A stretch of DNA of 64,000 bases from Leptidea sinapis (Eukaryota; Arthropoda; Insecta; Lepidoptera; Pieridae). The position numbers were made by a program, and so were the translations under genes. Under the pieces are notes generated by a model, which was not told the origin of the DNA, did not search any database, and was given only the letters and a program-made list of their open reading frames with translations. Shown here in pieces: positions 1 to 11,239 of this stretch (within the stretch, counting starts at the first letter, position 1; the number at the start of each line of letters is the position of its first letter). The stretch covers positions 6,076,001 to 6,140,000 of the forward strand of contig NC_066309.1 in the NCBI RefSeq assembly GCF_905404315.1, in the 5' to 3' direction.

Positions 1-1879
1 TTGTTTACTTCTGAGCTTCTTTATATAATATATTGTACCATAGATCTTTGTATTTAGAATGAAGATGTATTTTATTACATGATCACGTCATAATTTCAAT
101 TTTGCGCTGCGTGCCAAAAAGTTCGAATTTAAATTCACATCACTGGAGGGAGGCTTTTATTTATCATGAAAGCCAAATAATCTGACATCGTAGTTTATGT
201 TACACGTTGATATCGGCTGTTTCACGATATTCACATGTTCCACGTAAAACCGCACATACAATAACATCCAACATACGTTGGCGCAATTTCCGCAAAACTC
301 GTTCCTGGAAGGAATTAAATTAGAGGCATTGTGTGCAGAAATTGCATAAATGTTGCAAACTGCATGTGGGGGAATTAAATAGGAGCAATGAAACCAGTTC
401 TCCGGCCTGTAACGTGCGTGTCCAACGCTCGGAGCCTCCTGTCACCATAACTCAAAAAGATAGCAATAGCCTTCAAGTTCGACCAGCTTGTTGGCGGAAT
501 AGGATTAGGTCCGGACGTACTCACAACGAGCTGCGGTCTGGATTTCTATTTGGGTCTGACACTTTATTAATTTACAGGAAAATTCGGTTTTGGCGGGTAG
601 AAGCAATGAACCAACGCTTATTATGTGTCCGTACGTCCTATCGAACTACAGGTAGCGGGTTCGAACCCAGCCGGGAGCATTGCAAATTATTTTGACTTAT
701 TTATTAACATCTGCTTTACTCACGATACACCGGTGTTGATAGCGACTAGTTTTGGATAATGTCTCACGAAACATTTAATAAATTAACATTTGGGTTCACG
801 ATGCGTGTTTTTTTATAGTCTATTAGTATATTCAAGACACTAGGAATGATTAATAAAAAAAAATTGACGGAACAACGACCCACTGTACACCAATGTTAGC
901 ACCTAGTGTCATTAAGTGTTGAATGTGTACTTTAAGGCATATACGAAGATGAAATATAACTCAAACGGCGGATGACAGCAACTTATTGGTCTGGGGTGGT
1001 GAACACCACCTAGCTTCATGTTCGTATTTTGACGGCGGGCATACCTTTATAAGCCGTGATTATGCTGATAGCATGGTGCTTGTCATACTATTGTCAAACT
1101 CCTGATCAAAATCGACGCAATACGCAATGTTAGTACGAAAATCGCCGACGGCTGATGAATATACAGTTCATATGATTCAAGGATGGTGGGTTAAACGAAC
1201 GCAAACGAGAACAGATTTACACTTGGTGGGAGACAAACGCCGTATTTATCACAAACCAAACGATGCACGTTAGTTAATATACGCATCATATATATATATA
1301 TCAGCTGGTTTACGTATAAATATATTACGCTTGAAAAAAAAAAAATATGACCTTTAACCATCAGAATGGATTTTGCACCGATGCATGCTTTAAACGTTAG
1401 TTCTAATTGCGATGTTATATGCAGTAAGTCTTCATTGAATAGGTCAACGCACTTCCGAGAAACAGCCATAAACTGATTATGGGCAAGATATTACAGGGTA
1501 CAGATAATGCACAATTTGAAAAGATTGATATCATTAGTAATTCTTTTAATTGATAATAGTTGATATCGTACGATAACAGTAATCAGGAGTTGATTTCATA
1601 ATATTGATCACAAAGCAATATAATATAATAAATATAACCTTTCCAACAAGCAATAGCAATGTTATAGGTAAATAAAACATAATAATATGGAAAACTATTT
1701 AAATTACTGATAATTTACAAAACACGAATGTTTATTTGCTCTAACGAAAGGTTACCCAGTGTAGTGCAAAATATGCTACCTATGATAAAACAAAATAAGA
1801 TTATATTAATTCAGTTCTTTGTAAGCAATATTTGAATAGAGTTAGTTATTGTTTTGATTATGTTTACTGCAATGCATAC
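1..1879 (-). other. Intron 1 (part) of the tay-like gene
   Basis: This AT-rich stretch lies 3' of the tay-like exon on the minus strand, so it should be the start of a long first intron. No further coding block of the AUTS2 family is visible. A short T-arm-like GGGTTCGAACCC occurs near 658-669, but no tRNA fold or full SINE body surrounds it. A TA microsatellite lies near 1290-1303. Confidence 0.5.
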
Positions 1880-2119
1880 CTCAAGATCCTCATAGGTACG
1901 AAATGCCATTATGGCGAAACCATCGATGATATCCTCTTCGCCGAGGGGTTCCTTGGATTTCTTTCTCCTGGCCGGAGGACGAGGAGGCTTTTCTCTCGCC
2001 GGAGACTCGTCCTCACCACTATCCCCATCCTTAGTTTTACTTTCTCGCTGTGCTTGCATGCGCTGTGCCCATTCCCTTCGCCTGTTTTTCTGATTGCGCT
2101 GCTTCACTTCGTTTTCCAT
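1880..2119 (-). CDS. tay: First coding exon of an AUTS2/fibrosin family gene (tay-like), partial gene
   Basis: This exon encodes 80 residues from an ATG at 2119-2117 and ends exactly on a codon at 1880, followed on the minus strand by the splice donor GTATGC. The ATG has A at -3 and G at +4. The protein begins with a highly basic stretch (about residues 5-27, with NRRREWAQRM), then a short acidic/serine stretch, then a second basic, proline-rich stretch (about 43-58, PPRPPARRKKSK). It closes with EEDIIDGFAIMAF followed by RTYEDLE (61-80). That closing block closely resembles the N-terminal block of vertebrate AUTS2/fibrosin proteins, which also follows basic and serine/acidic segments. Family knowledge: AUTS2 proteins are nuclear regulators tied to a variant Polycomb complex, and the fly homologue is tay. 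The remaining exons must lie left of position 1. The identification rests on this one exon; the function is inferred from the family. Confidence 0.8.
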
Positions 2120-2660
2120 CTTTCACACATTATTCATAACACCCGACCACCGTGCTCCACTACACTAAAGTCCGCACCACACACATATCACACATGGTCA
2201 TCCTTTATTCTTAAGCCAAAGACTTTTACACAATACAAATCTTACACACAGAAATTGACACAGGTCGTTTCCAATGGCGGATTGTACACCGTTGCCGCAT
2301 TGCAAGTAAAATGGCCGCGTAACACTTGACGGGCTGTTTTCTTTCACTTTTACGTAAACGGAGGCATAATTACACTTAAACTATTATATATCACAGTATA
2401 TTTTACTAATAAAGAACACAATAAAACGATAACTTAGTTTTATACATTATTCTCTATGTTCAGAATCAGTCAATAGTCAATACAATGAAAGGTGTTGGAC
2501 GACGCCAACGCTACGTTGCGGCCGCGATGGTGAACTAAAGCAAGGCTGCCAACATAACGTGCTACGCATTCCGCATAATCGAGCGTCATTGGTAATGTGG
2601 CGGTTTGCTACTCTCTTCTAGTTGATGTTGTGTTCTCTTTCATCACTTAAAATAAAATAT
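2120..2660 (-). promoter_or_regulatory. 5' UTR and probable promoter region of the tay-like gene
   Basis: This region lies directly upstream of the tay-like ATG. It contains a segment richer in G+C and CpG (about 2495-2610) than the surrounding AT-rich DNA, as expected near a broadly expressed promoter. No clear TATA box or splice acceptor was pinned down, so the start site, and whether a non-coding first exon exists, are unknown. Confidence 0.35.
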
Positions 2661-3412
2661 TAAGGGATCTGACCTACATAAAGGCAATTATTGTAAGTAT
2701 AACTACACTGTTGTTTATAACTTCATGATAATATTTAAATCCTGTTATATTTGTTGAATCTGTATTTAATACTAAGTTTTATAATCCTTACTTAAATGGT
2801 AAATCGACCGATTTTCGTCGTTATGTTGGCAAGTAAAATCCAGGAGTACTGTACCACTAGTTTATTCACGATCCTTACATAAACTGTGACATAGACAGAG
2901 ATTCTCTTTCTACGGTAACTGTGAAACATAATTTGTGAAGTTATTTTATTTCAATTATTGGTCTTGCTTTTTAAATTTCCTATTTAATTTATTATAGATT
3001 AATAAATCTAAATTTTGCTATAGATATTTAAAGAATAGGTTCTATGCCCACTAATGAATAGACAGCTAGTTACCAACCACTATGCTGGTCTTGTGTGTAA
3101 GGATCACTTGATAAGTGATAATTTATTTCTCTGAAGTCTGCTTGAAACTGTACAAAATCGTCCGAAAAAATTAATTACAACTGGGCTGTTTTATACATAC
3201 ATTTTATGAATATTTTTTTCAGTTTGCAACACATTGCACTGAGTTACATAAACTATCACGTTTACATGAAATTATTTCTAACATAGGGTCCCGAAACCTT
3301 TATAACCGACTTCAAAAAAAGAATAAGGTTCTCGCGAATTATCCTGAATTATTGTTTTATATTAGGTGATATCGCTACCGATTTTAAACATGAACAAAAA
3401 AATAAACAATAA
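2661..3412. other. AT-rich intergenic stretch
   Basis: No coding signal is seen. A short relic at about 3300-3350 has the 'ccgacttcaaaaaa' word of a dispersed repeat that recurs, better preserved, near 34273. Confidence 0.4.
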
Positions 3413-3549
3413 CCCCCTTATTCATAATGGTCCGCTAACTTAAAACAGCCGCTAAGAAGTGTTTTTTCTCATTCTGACTTAGGTCAATAGAAGAAGACAG
3501 AGTGAGAATTAGCAATGCTTTAAGTTAGCAGACTATTATGAATAAGGGG
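3413..3549. mobile_element. Palindromic MITE, family D, copy 1
   Basis: A roughly 137-bp sequence whose ends are inverted repeats: it begins ccccttattcataatggtc and ends with the complement, gactattatgaataagggg. A second copy in the opposite orientation is at 17604-17741. There is no coding capacity. This is a non-autonomous DNA element of unassigned superfamily. Confidence 0.7.
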
Positions 3550-4892
3550 TTAGTATTTTAAGAGTGTTTTTTTATATCAAGGGTTGTCGTGAATAAATTT
3601 TGTGTATGATTATGACCCCTTAGGATGAAAATGAAATATATAAATATGATATTATTTTCTTTGTACAACGCGAGCATATACTCAAATAAAATACTTTTGA
3701 AGGAAAGTTATATAGATGCGGTATTAAACTTCTAAAAATACAATGGTTAAATAATTGCTGATGTAAACAATGACTGTCTGTAAAATATCAGATTCTGAGT
3801 TAGGTTCAATAGGATACTAATAATATTACGCATGATAAGAACATTTTTATTGAATTAAAAAATAAATATTCTATCCGGGCTCTTTATTTCGGCTATTCAA
3901 GCGCGCCTTTTTGCGCGGGGTTTTTGTGACGTCCTAGTCTATGTTAACAATATATAATATTTTTATTGTATATCATATGTTAGTGATTACTTTTCCGGAA
4001 CCAACAATAATTTGACTAACAAATGCTTTTTATATTCGGAATTCAAATAATTCGGTCAATGATATTTCATTACATATGACAGTTCAAACAATGAGCGTTT
4101 AGTTTAATTAAAACAGCGTTTGCCGGTCTTGTACAGACAAATTTGTAATAATTCTGGTGAAACTTATTACATGTAATTATATTTTGTGATTTATAAGATT
4201 ATTGAACAAAACCAAAAACTTACTTATATATGTATTGTCTGGTGCTTATGTGCAAAAATACTTCTAAAATAACACTAGATAAAGTATTTTTCTAGTTCCC
4301 AGAGACTCAACTATCCGAGCAAAGTGGTTTAAATCAATGAGAAGAGATAAAGTATCTCCATCAACTTGTTCTTGTTGTTGTGGGATCATTTTGAAGTGAG
4401 TTTAATTAATGTGTTATCTTTAAAAATGTAACAGAACCCTATCCTAATGTTATGATATGATTATACAGAAAAAAAAAACATTGGATATAGTAATTTCAAT
4501 TAGATTCTATTGTTACAAATGAATTATACTTTCCTATTATTTTCTCAATAAAATAATTAATATTCTTAACTACGTTTTTAGATAGAATTATATGATGTGC
4601 AATTATAGATTATTTTTGGTTTTACAAATTAATATTTAAATGAAATTTAAAAATTAAATTAATTAAAACGTAGCTTACACTCCTTTAATTCAACAGAAAT
4701 AAAATCTTTGGAAGATTATCTTACTTGATTGCGCTTTAACAAATCTACTTTCAGTCATTGTAAATAATAATTATACAGATAATTTAATAATGAATTAAAA
4801 AAACCTACGTAAAATTTAATCGCTAATCACCGAAAATAATATTTAGCAACCATACCAGTGATTTTATTCACATGGACTTTGACGTCACTCTG
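3550..4892. other. AT-rich intergenic stretch
   Basis: No open coding region or recognisable element is seen. A small GC-rich knot (gcgcgcctttttgcgcgggg, near 3901) stands out from the AT background but has no assigned role. Confidence 0.4.
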
Positions 4893-4984
4893 CTGTATTG
4901 AGTTAGATTTATAACAGAATTTGACATTTGTATTGAATTAGATATAACAGGGGTTGACATTTGTATTGAGTTAGATATAATATG
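4893..4984. repeat. Short imperfect tandem repeat
   Basis: About three imperfect copies of a 30-36 base unit containing 'tgtattgagttagat', with the two later copies separated by 'gacatttgtattga'. It is a minor local duplication. Confidence 0.5.
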
Positions 4985-5007
4985 TAACCTGTGGAATTTA
5001 GTATTTT

Positions 5008-5082
5008 GGGCTTCAATTTGAAGGACGCCGCAGCTATTGAAATTACTGGGCTACTGACAGGACATTTAACATCTTATGTATA
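5008..5082 (+). mobile_element. Degraded fragment of interspersed repeat A
   Basis: Words such as 'gaaattactgggc' and 'aacatcttatgt' match the central part of repeat A (see 57714-58027). Both ends are lost. Confidence 0.45.
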
Positions 5083-5215
5083 GGGAGAGACGGGAAATCT
5101 TCACGTTTTAATTCACTCCAAATCGTCCCATTTGTCTTCATTTCTAATATGATACTGTCAGGTGTGCATAGTTCCTTGAAAACCACACTCCAGATAGTGA
5201 GGATAGTAATTTCAG

Positions 5216-5400
5216 CTGTGTGGCGTGTGGTGTGAATGTGGAATTGGGCGTGAGAGACCAACACTCTCCGTACTAAATGCGATAGAAGACGCAAAAGGAA
5301 GCGGCGTCTTTACGCAACGTCAAGTGATCGAGTCGTTCATAGAGCACTGAATCCTCGACTATTCGGGCAGCTCTGCGTCTGCGTACCTTAGGAATTCCAA
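5216..5400 (-). mobile_element. Old Jockey-like LINE fragment (RT C-terminal region)
   Basis: The sequence matches, in minus orientation, the LINE 3' coding region that is better preserved at 52800-52950, including 'tacgcaacg', 'caagtgat' and 'gagcactga'. It is highly diverged and frameshifted and carries no intact reading frame. Confidence 0.5.
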
Positions 5401-5434
5401 TCTAGGGTTAGATATAACCAATCGTGGTCCACTT

Positions 5435-5762
5435 ACAGCCGTTCCCAATATACTATCTACAGATAGAGATAAATTACTACCTTCTACTCAGTCCTTCTAG
5501 TCAGTAATAAGCTGTCAAAAGATGAAGCTGTCCCAATATACCCGATAAGTCATTCTTATCGCCAGTTCACTGTTGCAATTTCCATACAAACAGGGACATA
5601 AATACCTGGTAAGCTATACGTCGTCCCATTAGACAGACAATCGTGTACGGATAAGATGAGTTACCGTTGAAGTTTATTGGGATAGAAGAGTCAACGATAG
5701 TTACGATTTTTTATCTCAAGTAGACCTCAACCGGATATAGACTGAATATTGGGAATGGCTGT
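5435..5762 (-). mobile_element. MITE family B, copy 1 (inverted orientation)
   Basis: A 328-bp element with terminal inverted repeats (acagccgttcccaatata at one end, tattgggaatggctgt at the other). The internal sequence matches the copies at 45911, 50707, 56344 and 63110, for example 'cccaatatacccgataagtcattcttatcgcc'-type blocks. There is no coding capacity. Confidence 0.75.
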
Positions 5763-6394
5763 TCGATATTTGGCCTCCCACAATCCTGCCCAATACTGCA
5801 GCAGAATCAGCAGCACGTCTTACCCTGTTGTCTTACTCGTCACGTCTTTTTATCATTAAAAGTATCTCCGATGACGTGATTTATGAAATAGAAAGCACCT
5901 CCATAATGTATCATAAATATTCATTTGAAGATATGAATATTATAATGTAACCAATAAAGTGTAAGTAATTCACTTGAACATTGATTTAACTTAAGAGCAA
6001 ATATGTCGCTGATAATTCTGTGCAGTTTGAACTGAACTTTATAACAACACGCCTGTTTCTTTAAGAGTTACTTTATAGAATAAAGTTTTGATAATTTGAA
6101 GTGAAGTGAGATAAAGGTAAATTAACATTAATAAAGATATCCAAGTTATAATAGACTAATTATGTACTCACGTCATTGTTAGTTTCTCACGTTTTAATTG
6201 TAATCGTGTACTGCTCATTAATTAAATAAGTTCTAGTATATTCCAACACTTGTTTGAGTTTGATTTACAAATATTGTGAGGTCATTATCTTATTTATAAA
6301 ACTATATTATTAGACTGACGAAACTTTGAAAGGAACTTGGTTCCACGGTGTTTGTGTATCAACACAGTTTTAAGAAAAATGCACATTATGGTTG
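5763..6394. other. Intergenic stretch without recognisable genes
   Basis: AT-rich sequence with no supported feature. Confidence 0.4.
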
Positions 6395-6495
6395 CATGCT
6401 GGGCGGCGGTAATCACTTACAATGACACGTACCGGAAGAACCTTTCCGAAGAGGTTTAAAAAAGGTCTTATTTGTCCTCATATTCCGTCATGATA
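6395..6495 (+). mobile_element. Degraded Jockey-like LINE 3' end
   Basis: The words 'tgggcggcggtaatcactta' and 'ttgtcctcatattcc' correspond to the 3' end of the LINE family preserved at 47100-47165. The intervening bases are scrambled. Confidence 0.4.
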
Positions 6496-6837
6496 TAATA
6501 ATAATAAATTTATTTATTTCAGTCAGCATTGTCCATATTATTTTAGTATTAACTTATTCGAGGATTGGTAATATTACAAGCATTTTTTTTTAGATATGTT
6601 GGTTTAAAATAGTTTGCATACCTGTACATACTTCATAAAAAGTATTATCATGTGGTTTTAATTATAATATATACTTAATTGTTTTAAATAGATTAATCTA
6701 ACAGATTTGGGTGTAATAATGTGCTGTGTTTATTTATAACATCGCCATACACGGCGTCGATATTCAGTCACCTGGCAGAGGAGGCGTGACAATACTTCAC
6801 TTCAAGCCACCGCCTGCAACTATAAGTATAAGGCGCA

Positions 6838-7080
6838 AATTCGGCTTCACATGGGGTACCTACTGTTCTCATCTCAGAGGGGGCGCCCCTAATACCAGCT
6901 TCTTTCATTTGACCGCATACAACGAATAGCAGCTCGAATCATCGACGATCAAGTCGTCTCCAACGGCTTGATTCTTTTGCGGTGCGTAGAGATGTGGGTT
7001 CTCTCTGCATCTTCTACTTCATATAGCATGGTAGCCTCACAACTTCCCATCAAGTGAATCTCTTGCCCGTGTGCCTATTA
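6838..7080 (+). mobile_element. LINE reverse-transcriptase C-terminal relic
   Basis: Translating across frames gives pieces resembling a LINE RT tail: TWGTYCSHLRGGAPN is like HMEYCxHLWxGAP. This is followed in another frame by AARIIDD and a segment like LDSFALRRDVGSLCIFYxIYHG. Several frameshifts separate them. It is more distant from the 52.5-kb LINE than the other Jockey-like copies here, so it is probably a related family. Confidence 0.55.
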
Positions 7081-7712
7081 TATAAAAATGGATGCCCTTT
7101 GGAAGACAGTCGTGATATCTGAATTTTTAATTAATCTTTGTAAACCATGATTTTGTGAAATAACTACATCAAGTTAGCATATGAAGGGAAACCGAAATGT
7201 CACTAATTTATTTGCTCTAGCTCTTAAAAAGTCATTATATAAAACTACCGTCGTTTCTCCCCTTCAAGTAAAATACCTTGCAAGGGTCTGTGTGATTTAG
7301 TTTTGAAGTTAAATAAGCGTTGCGACAGGGGCTGAGGGATCAAATAGTGAACTCAAGGAACCCTTAAAGCTTCGTAACTTAAGCTTTTAAATAATATATT
7401 CATTACTATTGACTTATTAAGTTCTTGCATTTGGGGTTGGGTACTCTATTCTATAGCATTGGTAAATACTAGTGTTGAAAGCAATTTTAAATCAAAGCCC
7501 TAGGCATTATAAAGTACGGTTAATGTAATGACGTGGGGGTAAGTTTCTTTTCTTTTTTTAGAGGACATGCATTCAGCCAATTCAATGACAATAATTTATC
7601 AAATTTCAAAATAATTTTAATTGCGTTGTTTATTTTTATTAATTTTATAGTATACTACTAATGACATTTGATAAATATACAAATCTTTTTGCAATTCACT
7701 TGGGTTTTGGAC
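7081..7712. other. Intergenic stretch without recognisable genes
   Basis: No coding block or repeat match was noticed. Confidence 0.35.
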
Positions 7713-7938
7713 TTTTTTTGTGGAATAGGAGGACAAACGAGCACCTGGTGTGTTGTGTTGGTGGTGGTGGACGGCGTTTAAATTGGAGTGAACTCCAATG
7801 AATGTTACAAAAGTCCACATTATGCGTGGAGCGGAGTGCCGTGGTGTTACTGCCCTGTTTGTCCTTTGACATGCGCGGTTCTGTGCCCTCCCCAGAATAC
7901 GACGGGCAGCCCGAGCGAGAATGCTCGGGGAGGGATTC
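7713..7938 (-). mobile_element. Internally deleted Jockey-like LINE copy
   Basis: The plus strand reads poly(T), 'tggaataggaggacaaacgag' (the LINE 3' end, compare 52503) and then, within about 20 bases, 'ggtggtggacggcgtttaaa' (compare 55073). It runs on to 'ctcggggagggattct' (compare 55239). The first and last parts of the element are therefore joined directly, with about 2.5 kb missing. It has no coding function. Confidence 0.7.
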
Positions 7939-8551
7939 TTATAATTTCTTAATATATATTATTACCACAATTAGGTACATATTTTTTTATCTGTACCAAA
8001 ATATAGCAGTTTATTTATTTTATAAAATCTACAGCACATTACGTCTCTTATTAGCTAGTTAATAAAGTGCAAATCATTGGCCAACAGTGATTTTATATTA
8101 TGAAACACTAAAAAATAATTACAAATTCATAAAAAATCTACTCGAGATAAAACAAATATAGCAAACCGTGAAAGGAAGAAATAATGTACACAAAATATCA
8201 TGTTTTATCAGTCAAACTGATGTAATTTTTGTTTCATAATATATTTTAACATTCAGAATATATCCATTTTTGGTAAGGTAGACAATATCTTAGGCTGGGA
8301 AGGACGTATTATAGAGGGGGGAAATTCCGCTCGTTAAGAGTTTAGACTATCGCCTAAACGACGAGCTCGCAATAATAAGTTATTTCAAGTATAACTAAAA
8401 GTACTTACTCTGTGCTGTGGTCAGTTTGTGTTTGTGTGTTATTCAGAACGATTGTGTGACGGTCGTGGACATACATAATATATAATTTGTTCGCGGATTG
8501 TAATCAAGTAATGTTTAACCGTGTCTGTTACAATATATTATACAGTTCTAA
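7939..8551. other. AT-rich intergenic stretch
   Basis: No gene or clear element is seen. Confidence 0.35.
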
Positions 8552-8749
8552 CTTAGATCGCTAATACGTCTAGATAGACTATGACAGCTGTGAAAAAAAA
8601 ATTATGTTTTGAACTAACCTCTATTTTGAGGAATGCACGTACACTGACACAGACAAGTGTCAAACAGTCACGCACACCTAAGTACTGGCCTGTTTTTATC
8701 GCTTGTCTAACAGCAAGAGACTGTATCTAGACGTATTTATAATCTAAGA
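8552..8749. mobile_element. MITE family G, copy 1
   Basis: A roughly 198-bp element with imperfect terminal inverted repeats: cttagatcgctaatacgtct at the left against the complement of atacgtatt-type sequence at the right, sharing CTTAGAT and TACGTCTAGATA. A second copy begins at 52009 and is interrupted. Confidence 0.55.
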
Positions 8750-9108
8750 CTTCTAATAATATTGTTTGACGACGGCAATAATTAAAGTATTATTAATATT
8801 GCAAATGTCGTTCTTTATAAGTAGGTATTTACTACGAAACGATAACATAGAGAACCAAGGTTACGTTGTTTATCGCTATAACTTGGATAAAAATTAACTT
8901 GAATACGTTATTAAGTAATTTTTGATAAAAATTATCAAAGTAACTTGCATAGAGCGCTGTCTGACCTAATTGTTTAAAGTGCGATATTTATTAAAGTGTG
9001 TTTCTAATATTCGTGTTGTTGAATAGAAAATTTATTATTTTCAAAGATTGAAGATTGATTAAACAAAACATCAGATCTGTCTACGTACTATTAATATGTA
9101 TAGCCCAT
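8750..9108. other. Intergenic stretch
   Basis: AT-rich with no supported feature. Confidence 0.35.
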
Positions 9109-9393
9109 GACGACCTGTATAGCCGAGTGGTTAGCGATCCTACCTGCTAAGCTAGAGGTCCCAGGTTCGAATCCCGGTAGGTGCAAGCATTTATATGATG
9201 AATATGGATGTTTGTTTCCGAGTCATGGATGTTTAAATGTATTTATGTATGTTTATATGAATTTATGTATGTTTAAGTAAGTTTATTGTATTAAATATAT
9301 CATTGTCTTGTAACCCATAACACAGGCTATAGATGCTTAACTTGGGGCAAAATAATTTGTGTAAAAAGTGTGTCAGTATTATTATTATTATTA
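9109..9393 (+). mobile_element. tRNA-derived SINE (family F), full-length copy
   Basis: The head at about 9112-9186 has tRNA-like box A (tagccgagtggttagcg) and box B (ggttcgaatcc) sequences. The body carries 'gtttccgagtcatggatg' and 'acccataacacaggctat', and the tail is (att)n. Other copies are at 17907, 12606, 45021, 48113 and 59885. The acceptor strands of the tRNA-like head do not pair well, so this is a SINE promoter head and not a working tRNA gene. Confidence 0.8.
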
Positions 9394-9428
9394 TATGTGA
9401 TTTCTTGTTATGTTCTTTTATCAAAGTG

Positions 9429-10480
9429 AGATGTTGGCTAGAATCCGCAAGCCGGCTTGAAGTATTGCCGTACTGAGTACTCTATTTAAGTCGCCCATCT
9501 TCTTCGAAGCTATTTTGTGCTGAATTTGCCCTCCAGATGACCGCGGAATTGGCAATCGCTCAAGATTACGAGACCCAGTATTCCACAAATTAAATTTGAA
9601 CCATCACGAAAGCCTGTCGATCGTTGATCAATTGGTGACCCTCTAGGTGGCTAGCTGGTGGTTAAATATGCTCTCCATAACTTCTTTTCTGGATCGGATG
9701 GACAAGGGCTTTCTTCCATGAGTTAGGGACTACGCCTTTGGAGTATGAGGGCCAGAATAAACGCGTTAGCACCAGCGTCAAGTCAGGGGCACACGTTCTA
9801 AGCACTATGGGAGAATTGCCACCCGGCCCGCTCGACTTCATTACGTCCAATTAAAACATAGCTCGGCGAACAGTTTTCTGTTTGAACTGTATTTCAGGCA
9901 TAGAGCTCTAACACCAGCGGGATGGTCGAGTTGGAGGCAAAAAGAGTGAAGAGAAGATCGGCTTCCTCTTTTGCCGAATAGGCCATGGTATCATTCCTCA
10001 TGTGCAGTGGCGTTTGGTCAAAGTTACCAAGAGCAGCTAACTAGAAAGTTGCTCGCCGAATTCGCACGATTTGCCGTTAAAAAATCTATAGGCTCGGTTG
10101 TGTTTCCTCTTTCGAACTTTGTAGTTCGGCCCCTTTTTGCCCCGCACCGCAATCCGGGGTCGATACGCCTGTTATTTAATGTCACATGCTGCTTTAACTG
10201 TCGCATCGATCCAGAGCTGTGGATCGGTACTACAGAGCTTGGTATAAAAATATCCATAGCCCCGTATCACATCGGCTACTGCAACGGCACAGGCACTCGG
10301 ATCGTTCGAAGGGAAACAAACCTTGCCCCAAGGGTAGGATGCAAAAAAAGAACGCATCCAATCCCAATCTACTGACTTGTAGTGCTAAGGGTCGCTGGTG
10401 GTCAACGCGTGGCAGTCAGGTAGGCACTACACTCCTGACCAGGCAATGGTCGGACGTACCGACAGCGGTTGCACCCGCAG
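9429..10480 (-). mobile_element. Jockey-like LINE fragment with internal deletions
   Basis: In minus orientation this matches several separated blocks of the LINE at 52.5-55.6 kb. 9436-9580 resembles 53055-53190, 9615-9850 resembles 53660-53945 (RT, with ...FWPSYSKGVVPNSWKKALVHPIQKR), and 9975-10480 resembles 53985-54520. The intervening segments are missing and stop codons break all frames. It lies about 470 bases upstream of the VKOR start codon. Confidence 0.75.
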
Positions 10481-10952
10481 CTGGGGATCATTGAACCAGA
10501 TCTACCATATGGAATAACTGTAATCCCCTTCTGTGATGTTCAAACTGCTTCTTTTTTACTACCCAAAACTTTTATCACAGTACTTTTTTTCGACAAAGTA
10601 TTACGAGCGAAACGCTATCAGAATATTTCTCGCAATTTCAACCAGCCCAGGATATTTTTCGGGTATTTCATTGCCTATTCCATTTCATCGAAACGATTTA
10701 TATTCTATATCTTATGGTTCCTCTGGTATTTCTGGTGTGGGCTGCGGTGAACACACACCATCATGAGAGTCGTTGTGCTTCTTCAATAAATAATGCACTT
10801 ATACAAAGAAGTTCATGTCAAAGTTTCCTTTTGCGATGTAAATAATTAAAGACGAGAGTAGATATTGTTATTTCTCTAATATAATATTTTATTTATTAAT
10901 TAACATGTTTGTTTGTTGTAGACTTGATATTTTTGTTATATTTCAGTTCGCA
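10481..10952 (+). promoter_or_regulatory. Probable promoter/5' UTR region of the VKOR gene
   Basis: The stretch lies between LINE debris and the VKOR ATG. A pyrimidine-rich 'tttttgttatatttcag' (10930-10946) just before the coding start looks like a splice acceptor. The coding start may therefore sit in a second exon behind a non-coding 5' exon within or upstream of this stretch. No clear TATA element was fixed. Confidence 0.35.
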
Positions 10953-11119
10953 ATGGCGGTGCAAAGGATCAATAGATTAACAATTGTGGCGGCAATAGTG
11001 GGTATACTCGTTTCCACGTATGCTTTGTATGTGGAGTTGGTTGCGGAAGCCAACCCAACATATAAGGCTTTATGTGATATTTCGGAACGCGCCAGCTGTT
11101 CAAAGGTGCTGACTTCTAA
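10953..11119 (+). CDS. Vitamin K epoxide reductase (VKORC1-like), coding exon 1
   Basis: This exon encodes residues 1-55 and two bases of codon 56, from ATG 10953 to the donor GTAAGT at 11120. Residues 9-29 form the first hydrophobic membrane segment (LTIVAAIVGILVSTYALYVEL). The luminal loop carries YKALCDISERASCSKV, with C41 and C49 matching the paired loop cysteines of human VKORC1 (C43 and C51). Family role: an ER membrane enzyme that reduces vitamin K epoxide and quinone, recycling the cofactor for gamma-glutamyl carboxylation. An in-frame upstream ATG at 10905 exists, but the acceptor-like site at 10937-10946 and homology favour 10953. Confidence 0.88.
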
Positions 11120-11239
11120 GTAAGTAAAAAACTCAGTTATGTGACTTCAGTATTGGGAAAAAGCATTGAATTCCCTTTGGTGACTACATTGGGAATAAAA
11201 AATCTACTATTACTACATAGTGATCTTGCAATCAGGAGG

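Noticed and set aside
333..695. 120-codon open frame
   Set aside because: No recognisable domain, no conserved composition and a position in the presumed tay intron. A T-arm-like word at its end suggests chance or repeat-derived sequence.
1832..2329. 165-codon plus-strand frame
   Set aside because: It lies antisense to the tay-like exon, which has clear family similarity and a splice donor.
9112..9186. Possible functional tRNA gene
   Set aside because: Boxes A and B are present, but the acceptor strands pair poorly and the same head sits on SINE bodies here and at 60071-60145, so it is a SINE head.
10024..10494. Several overlapping open frames just upstream of VKOR
   Set aside because: They are all fragments, or antisense shadows, of the Jockey-like LINE copy at 9429-10480.
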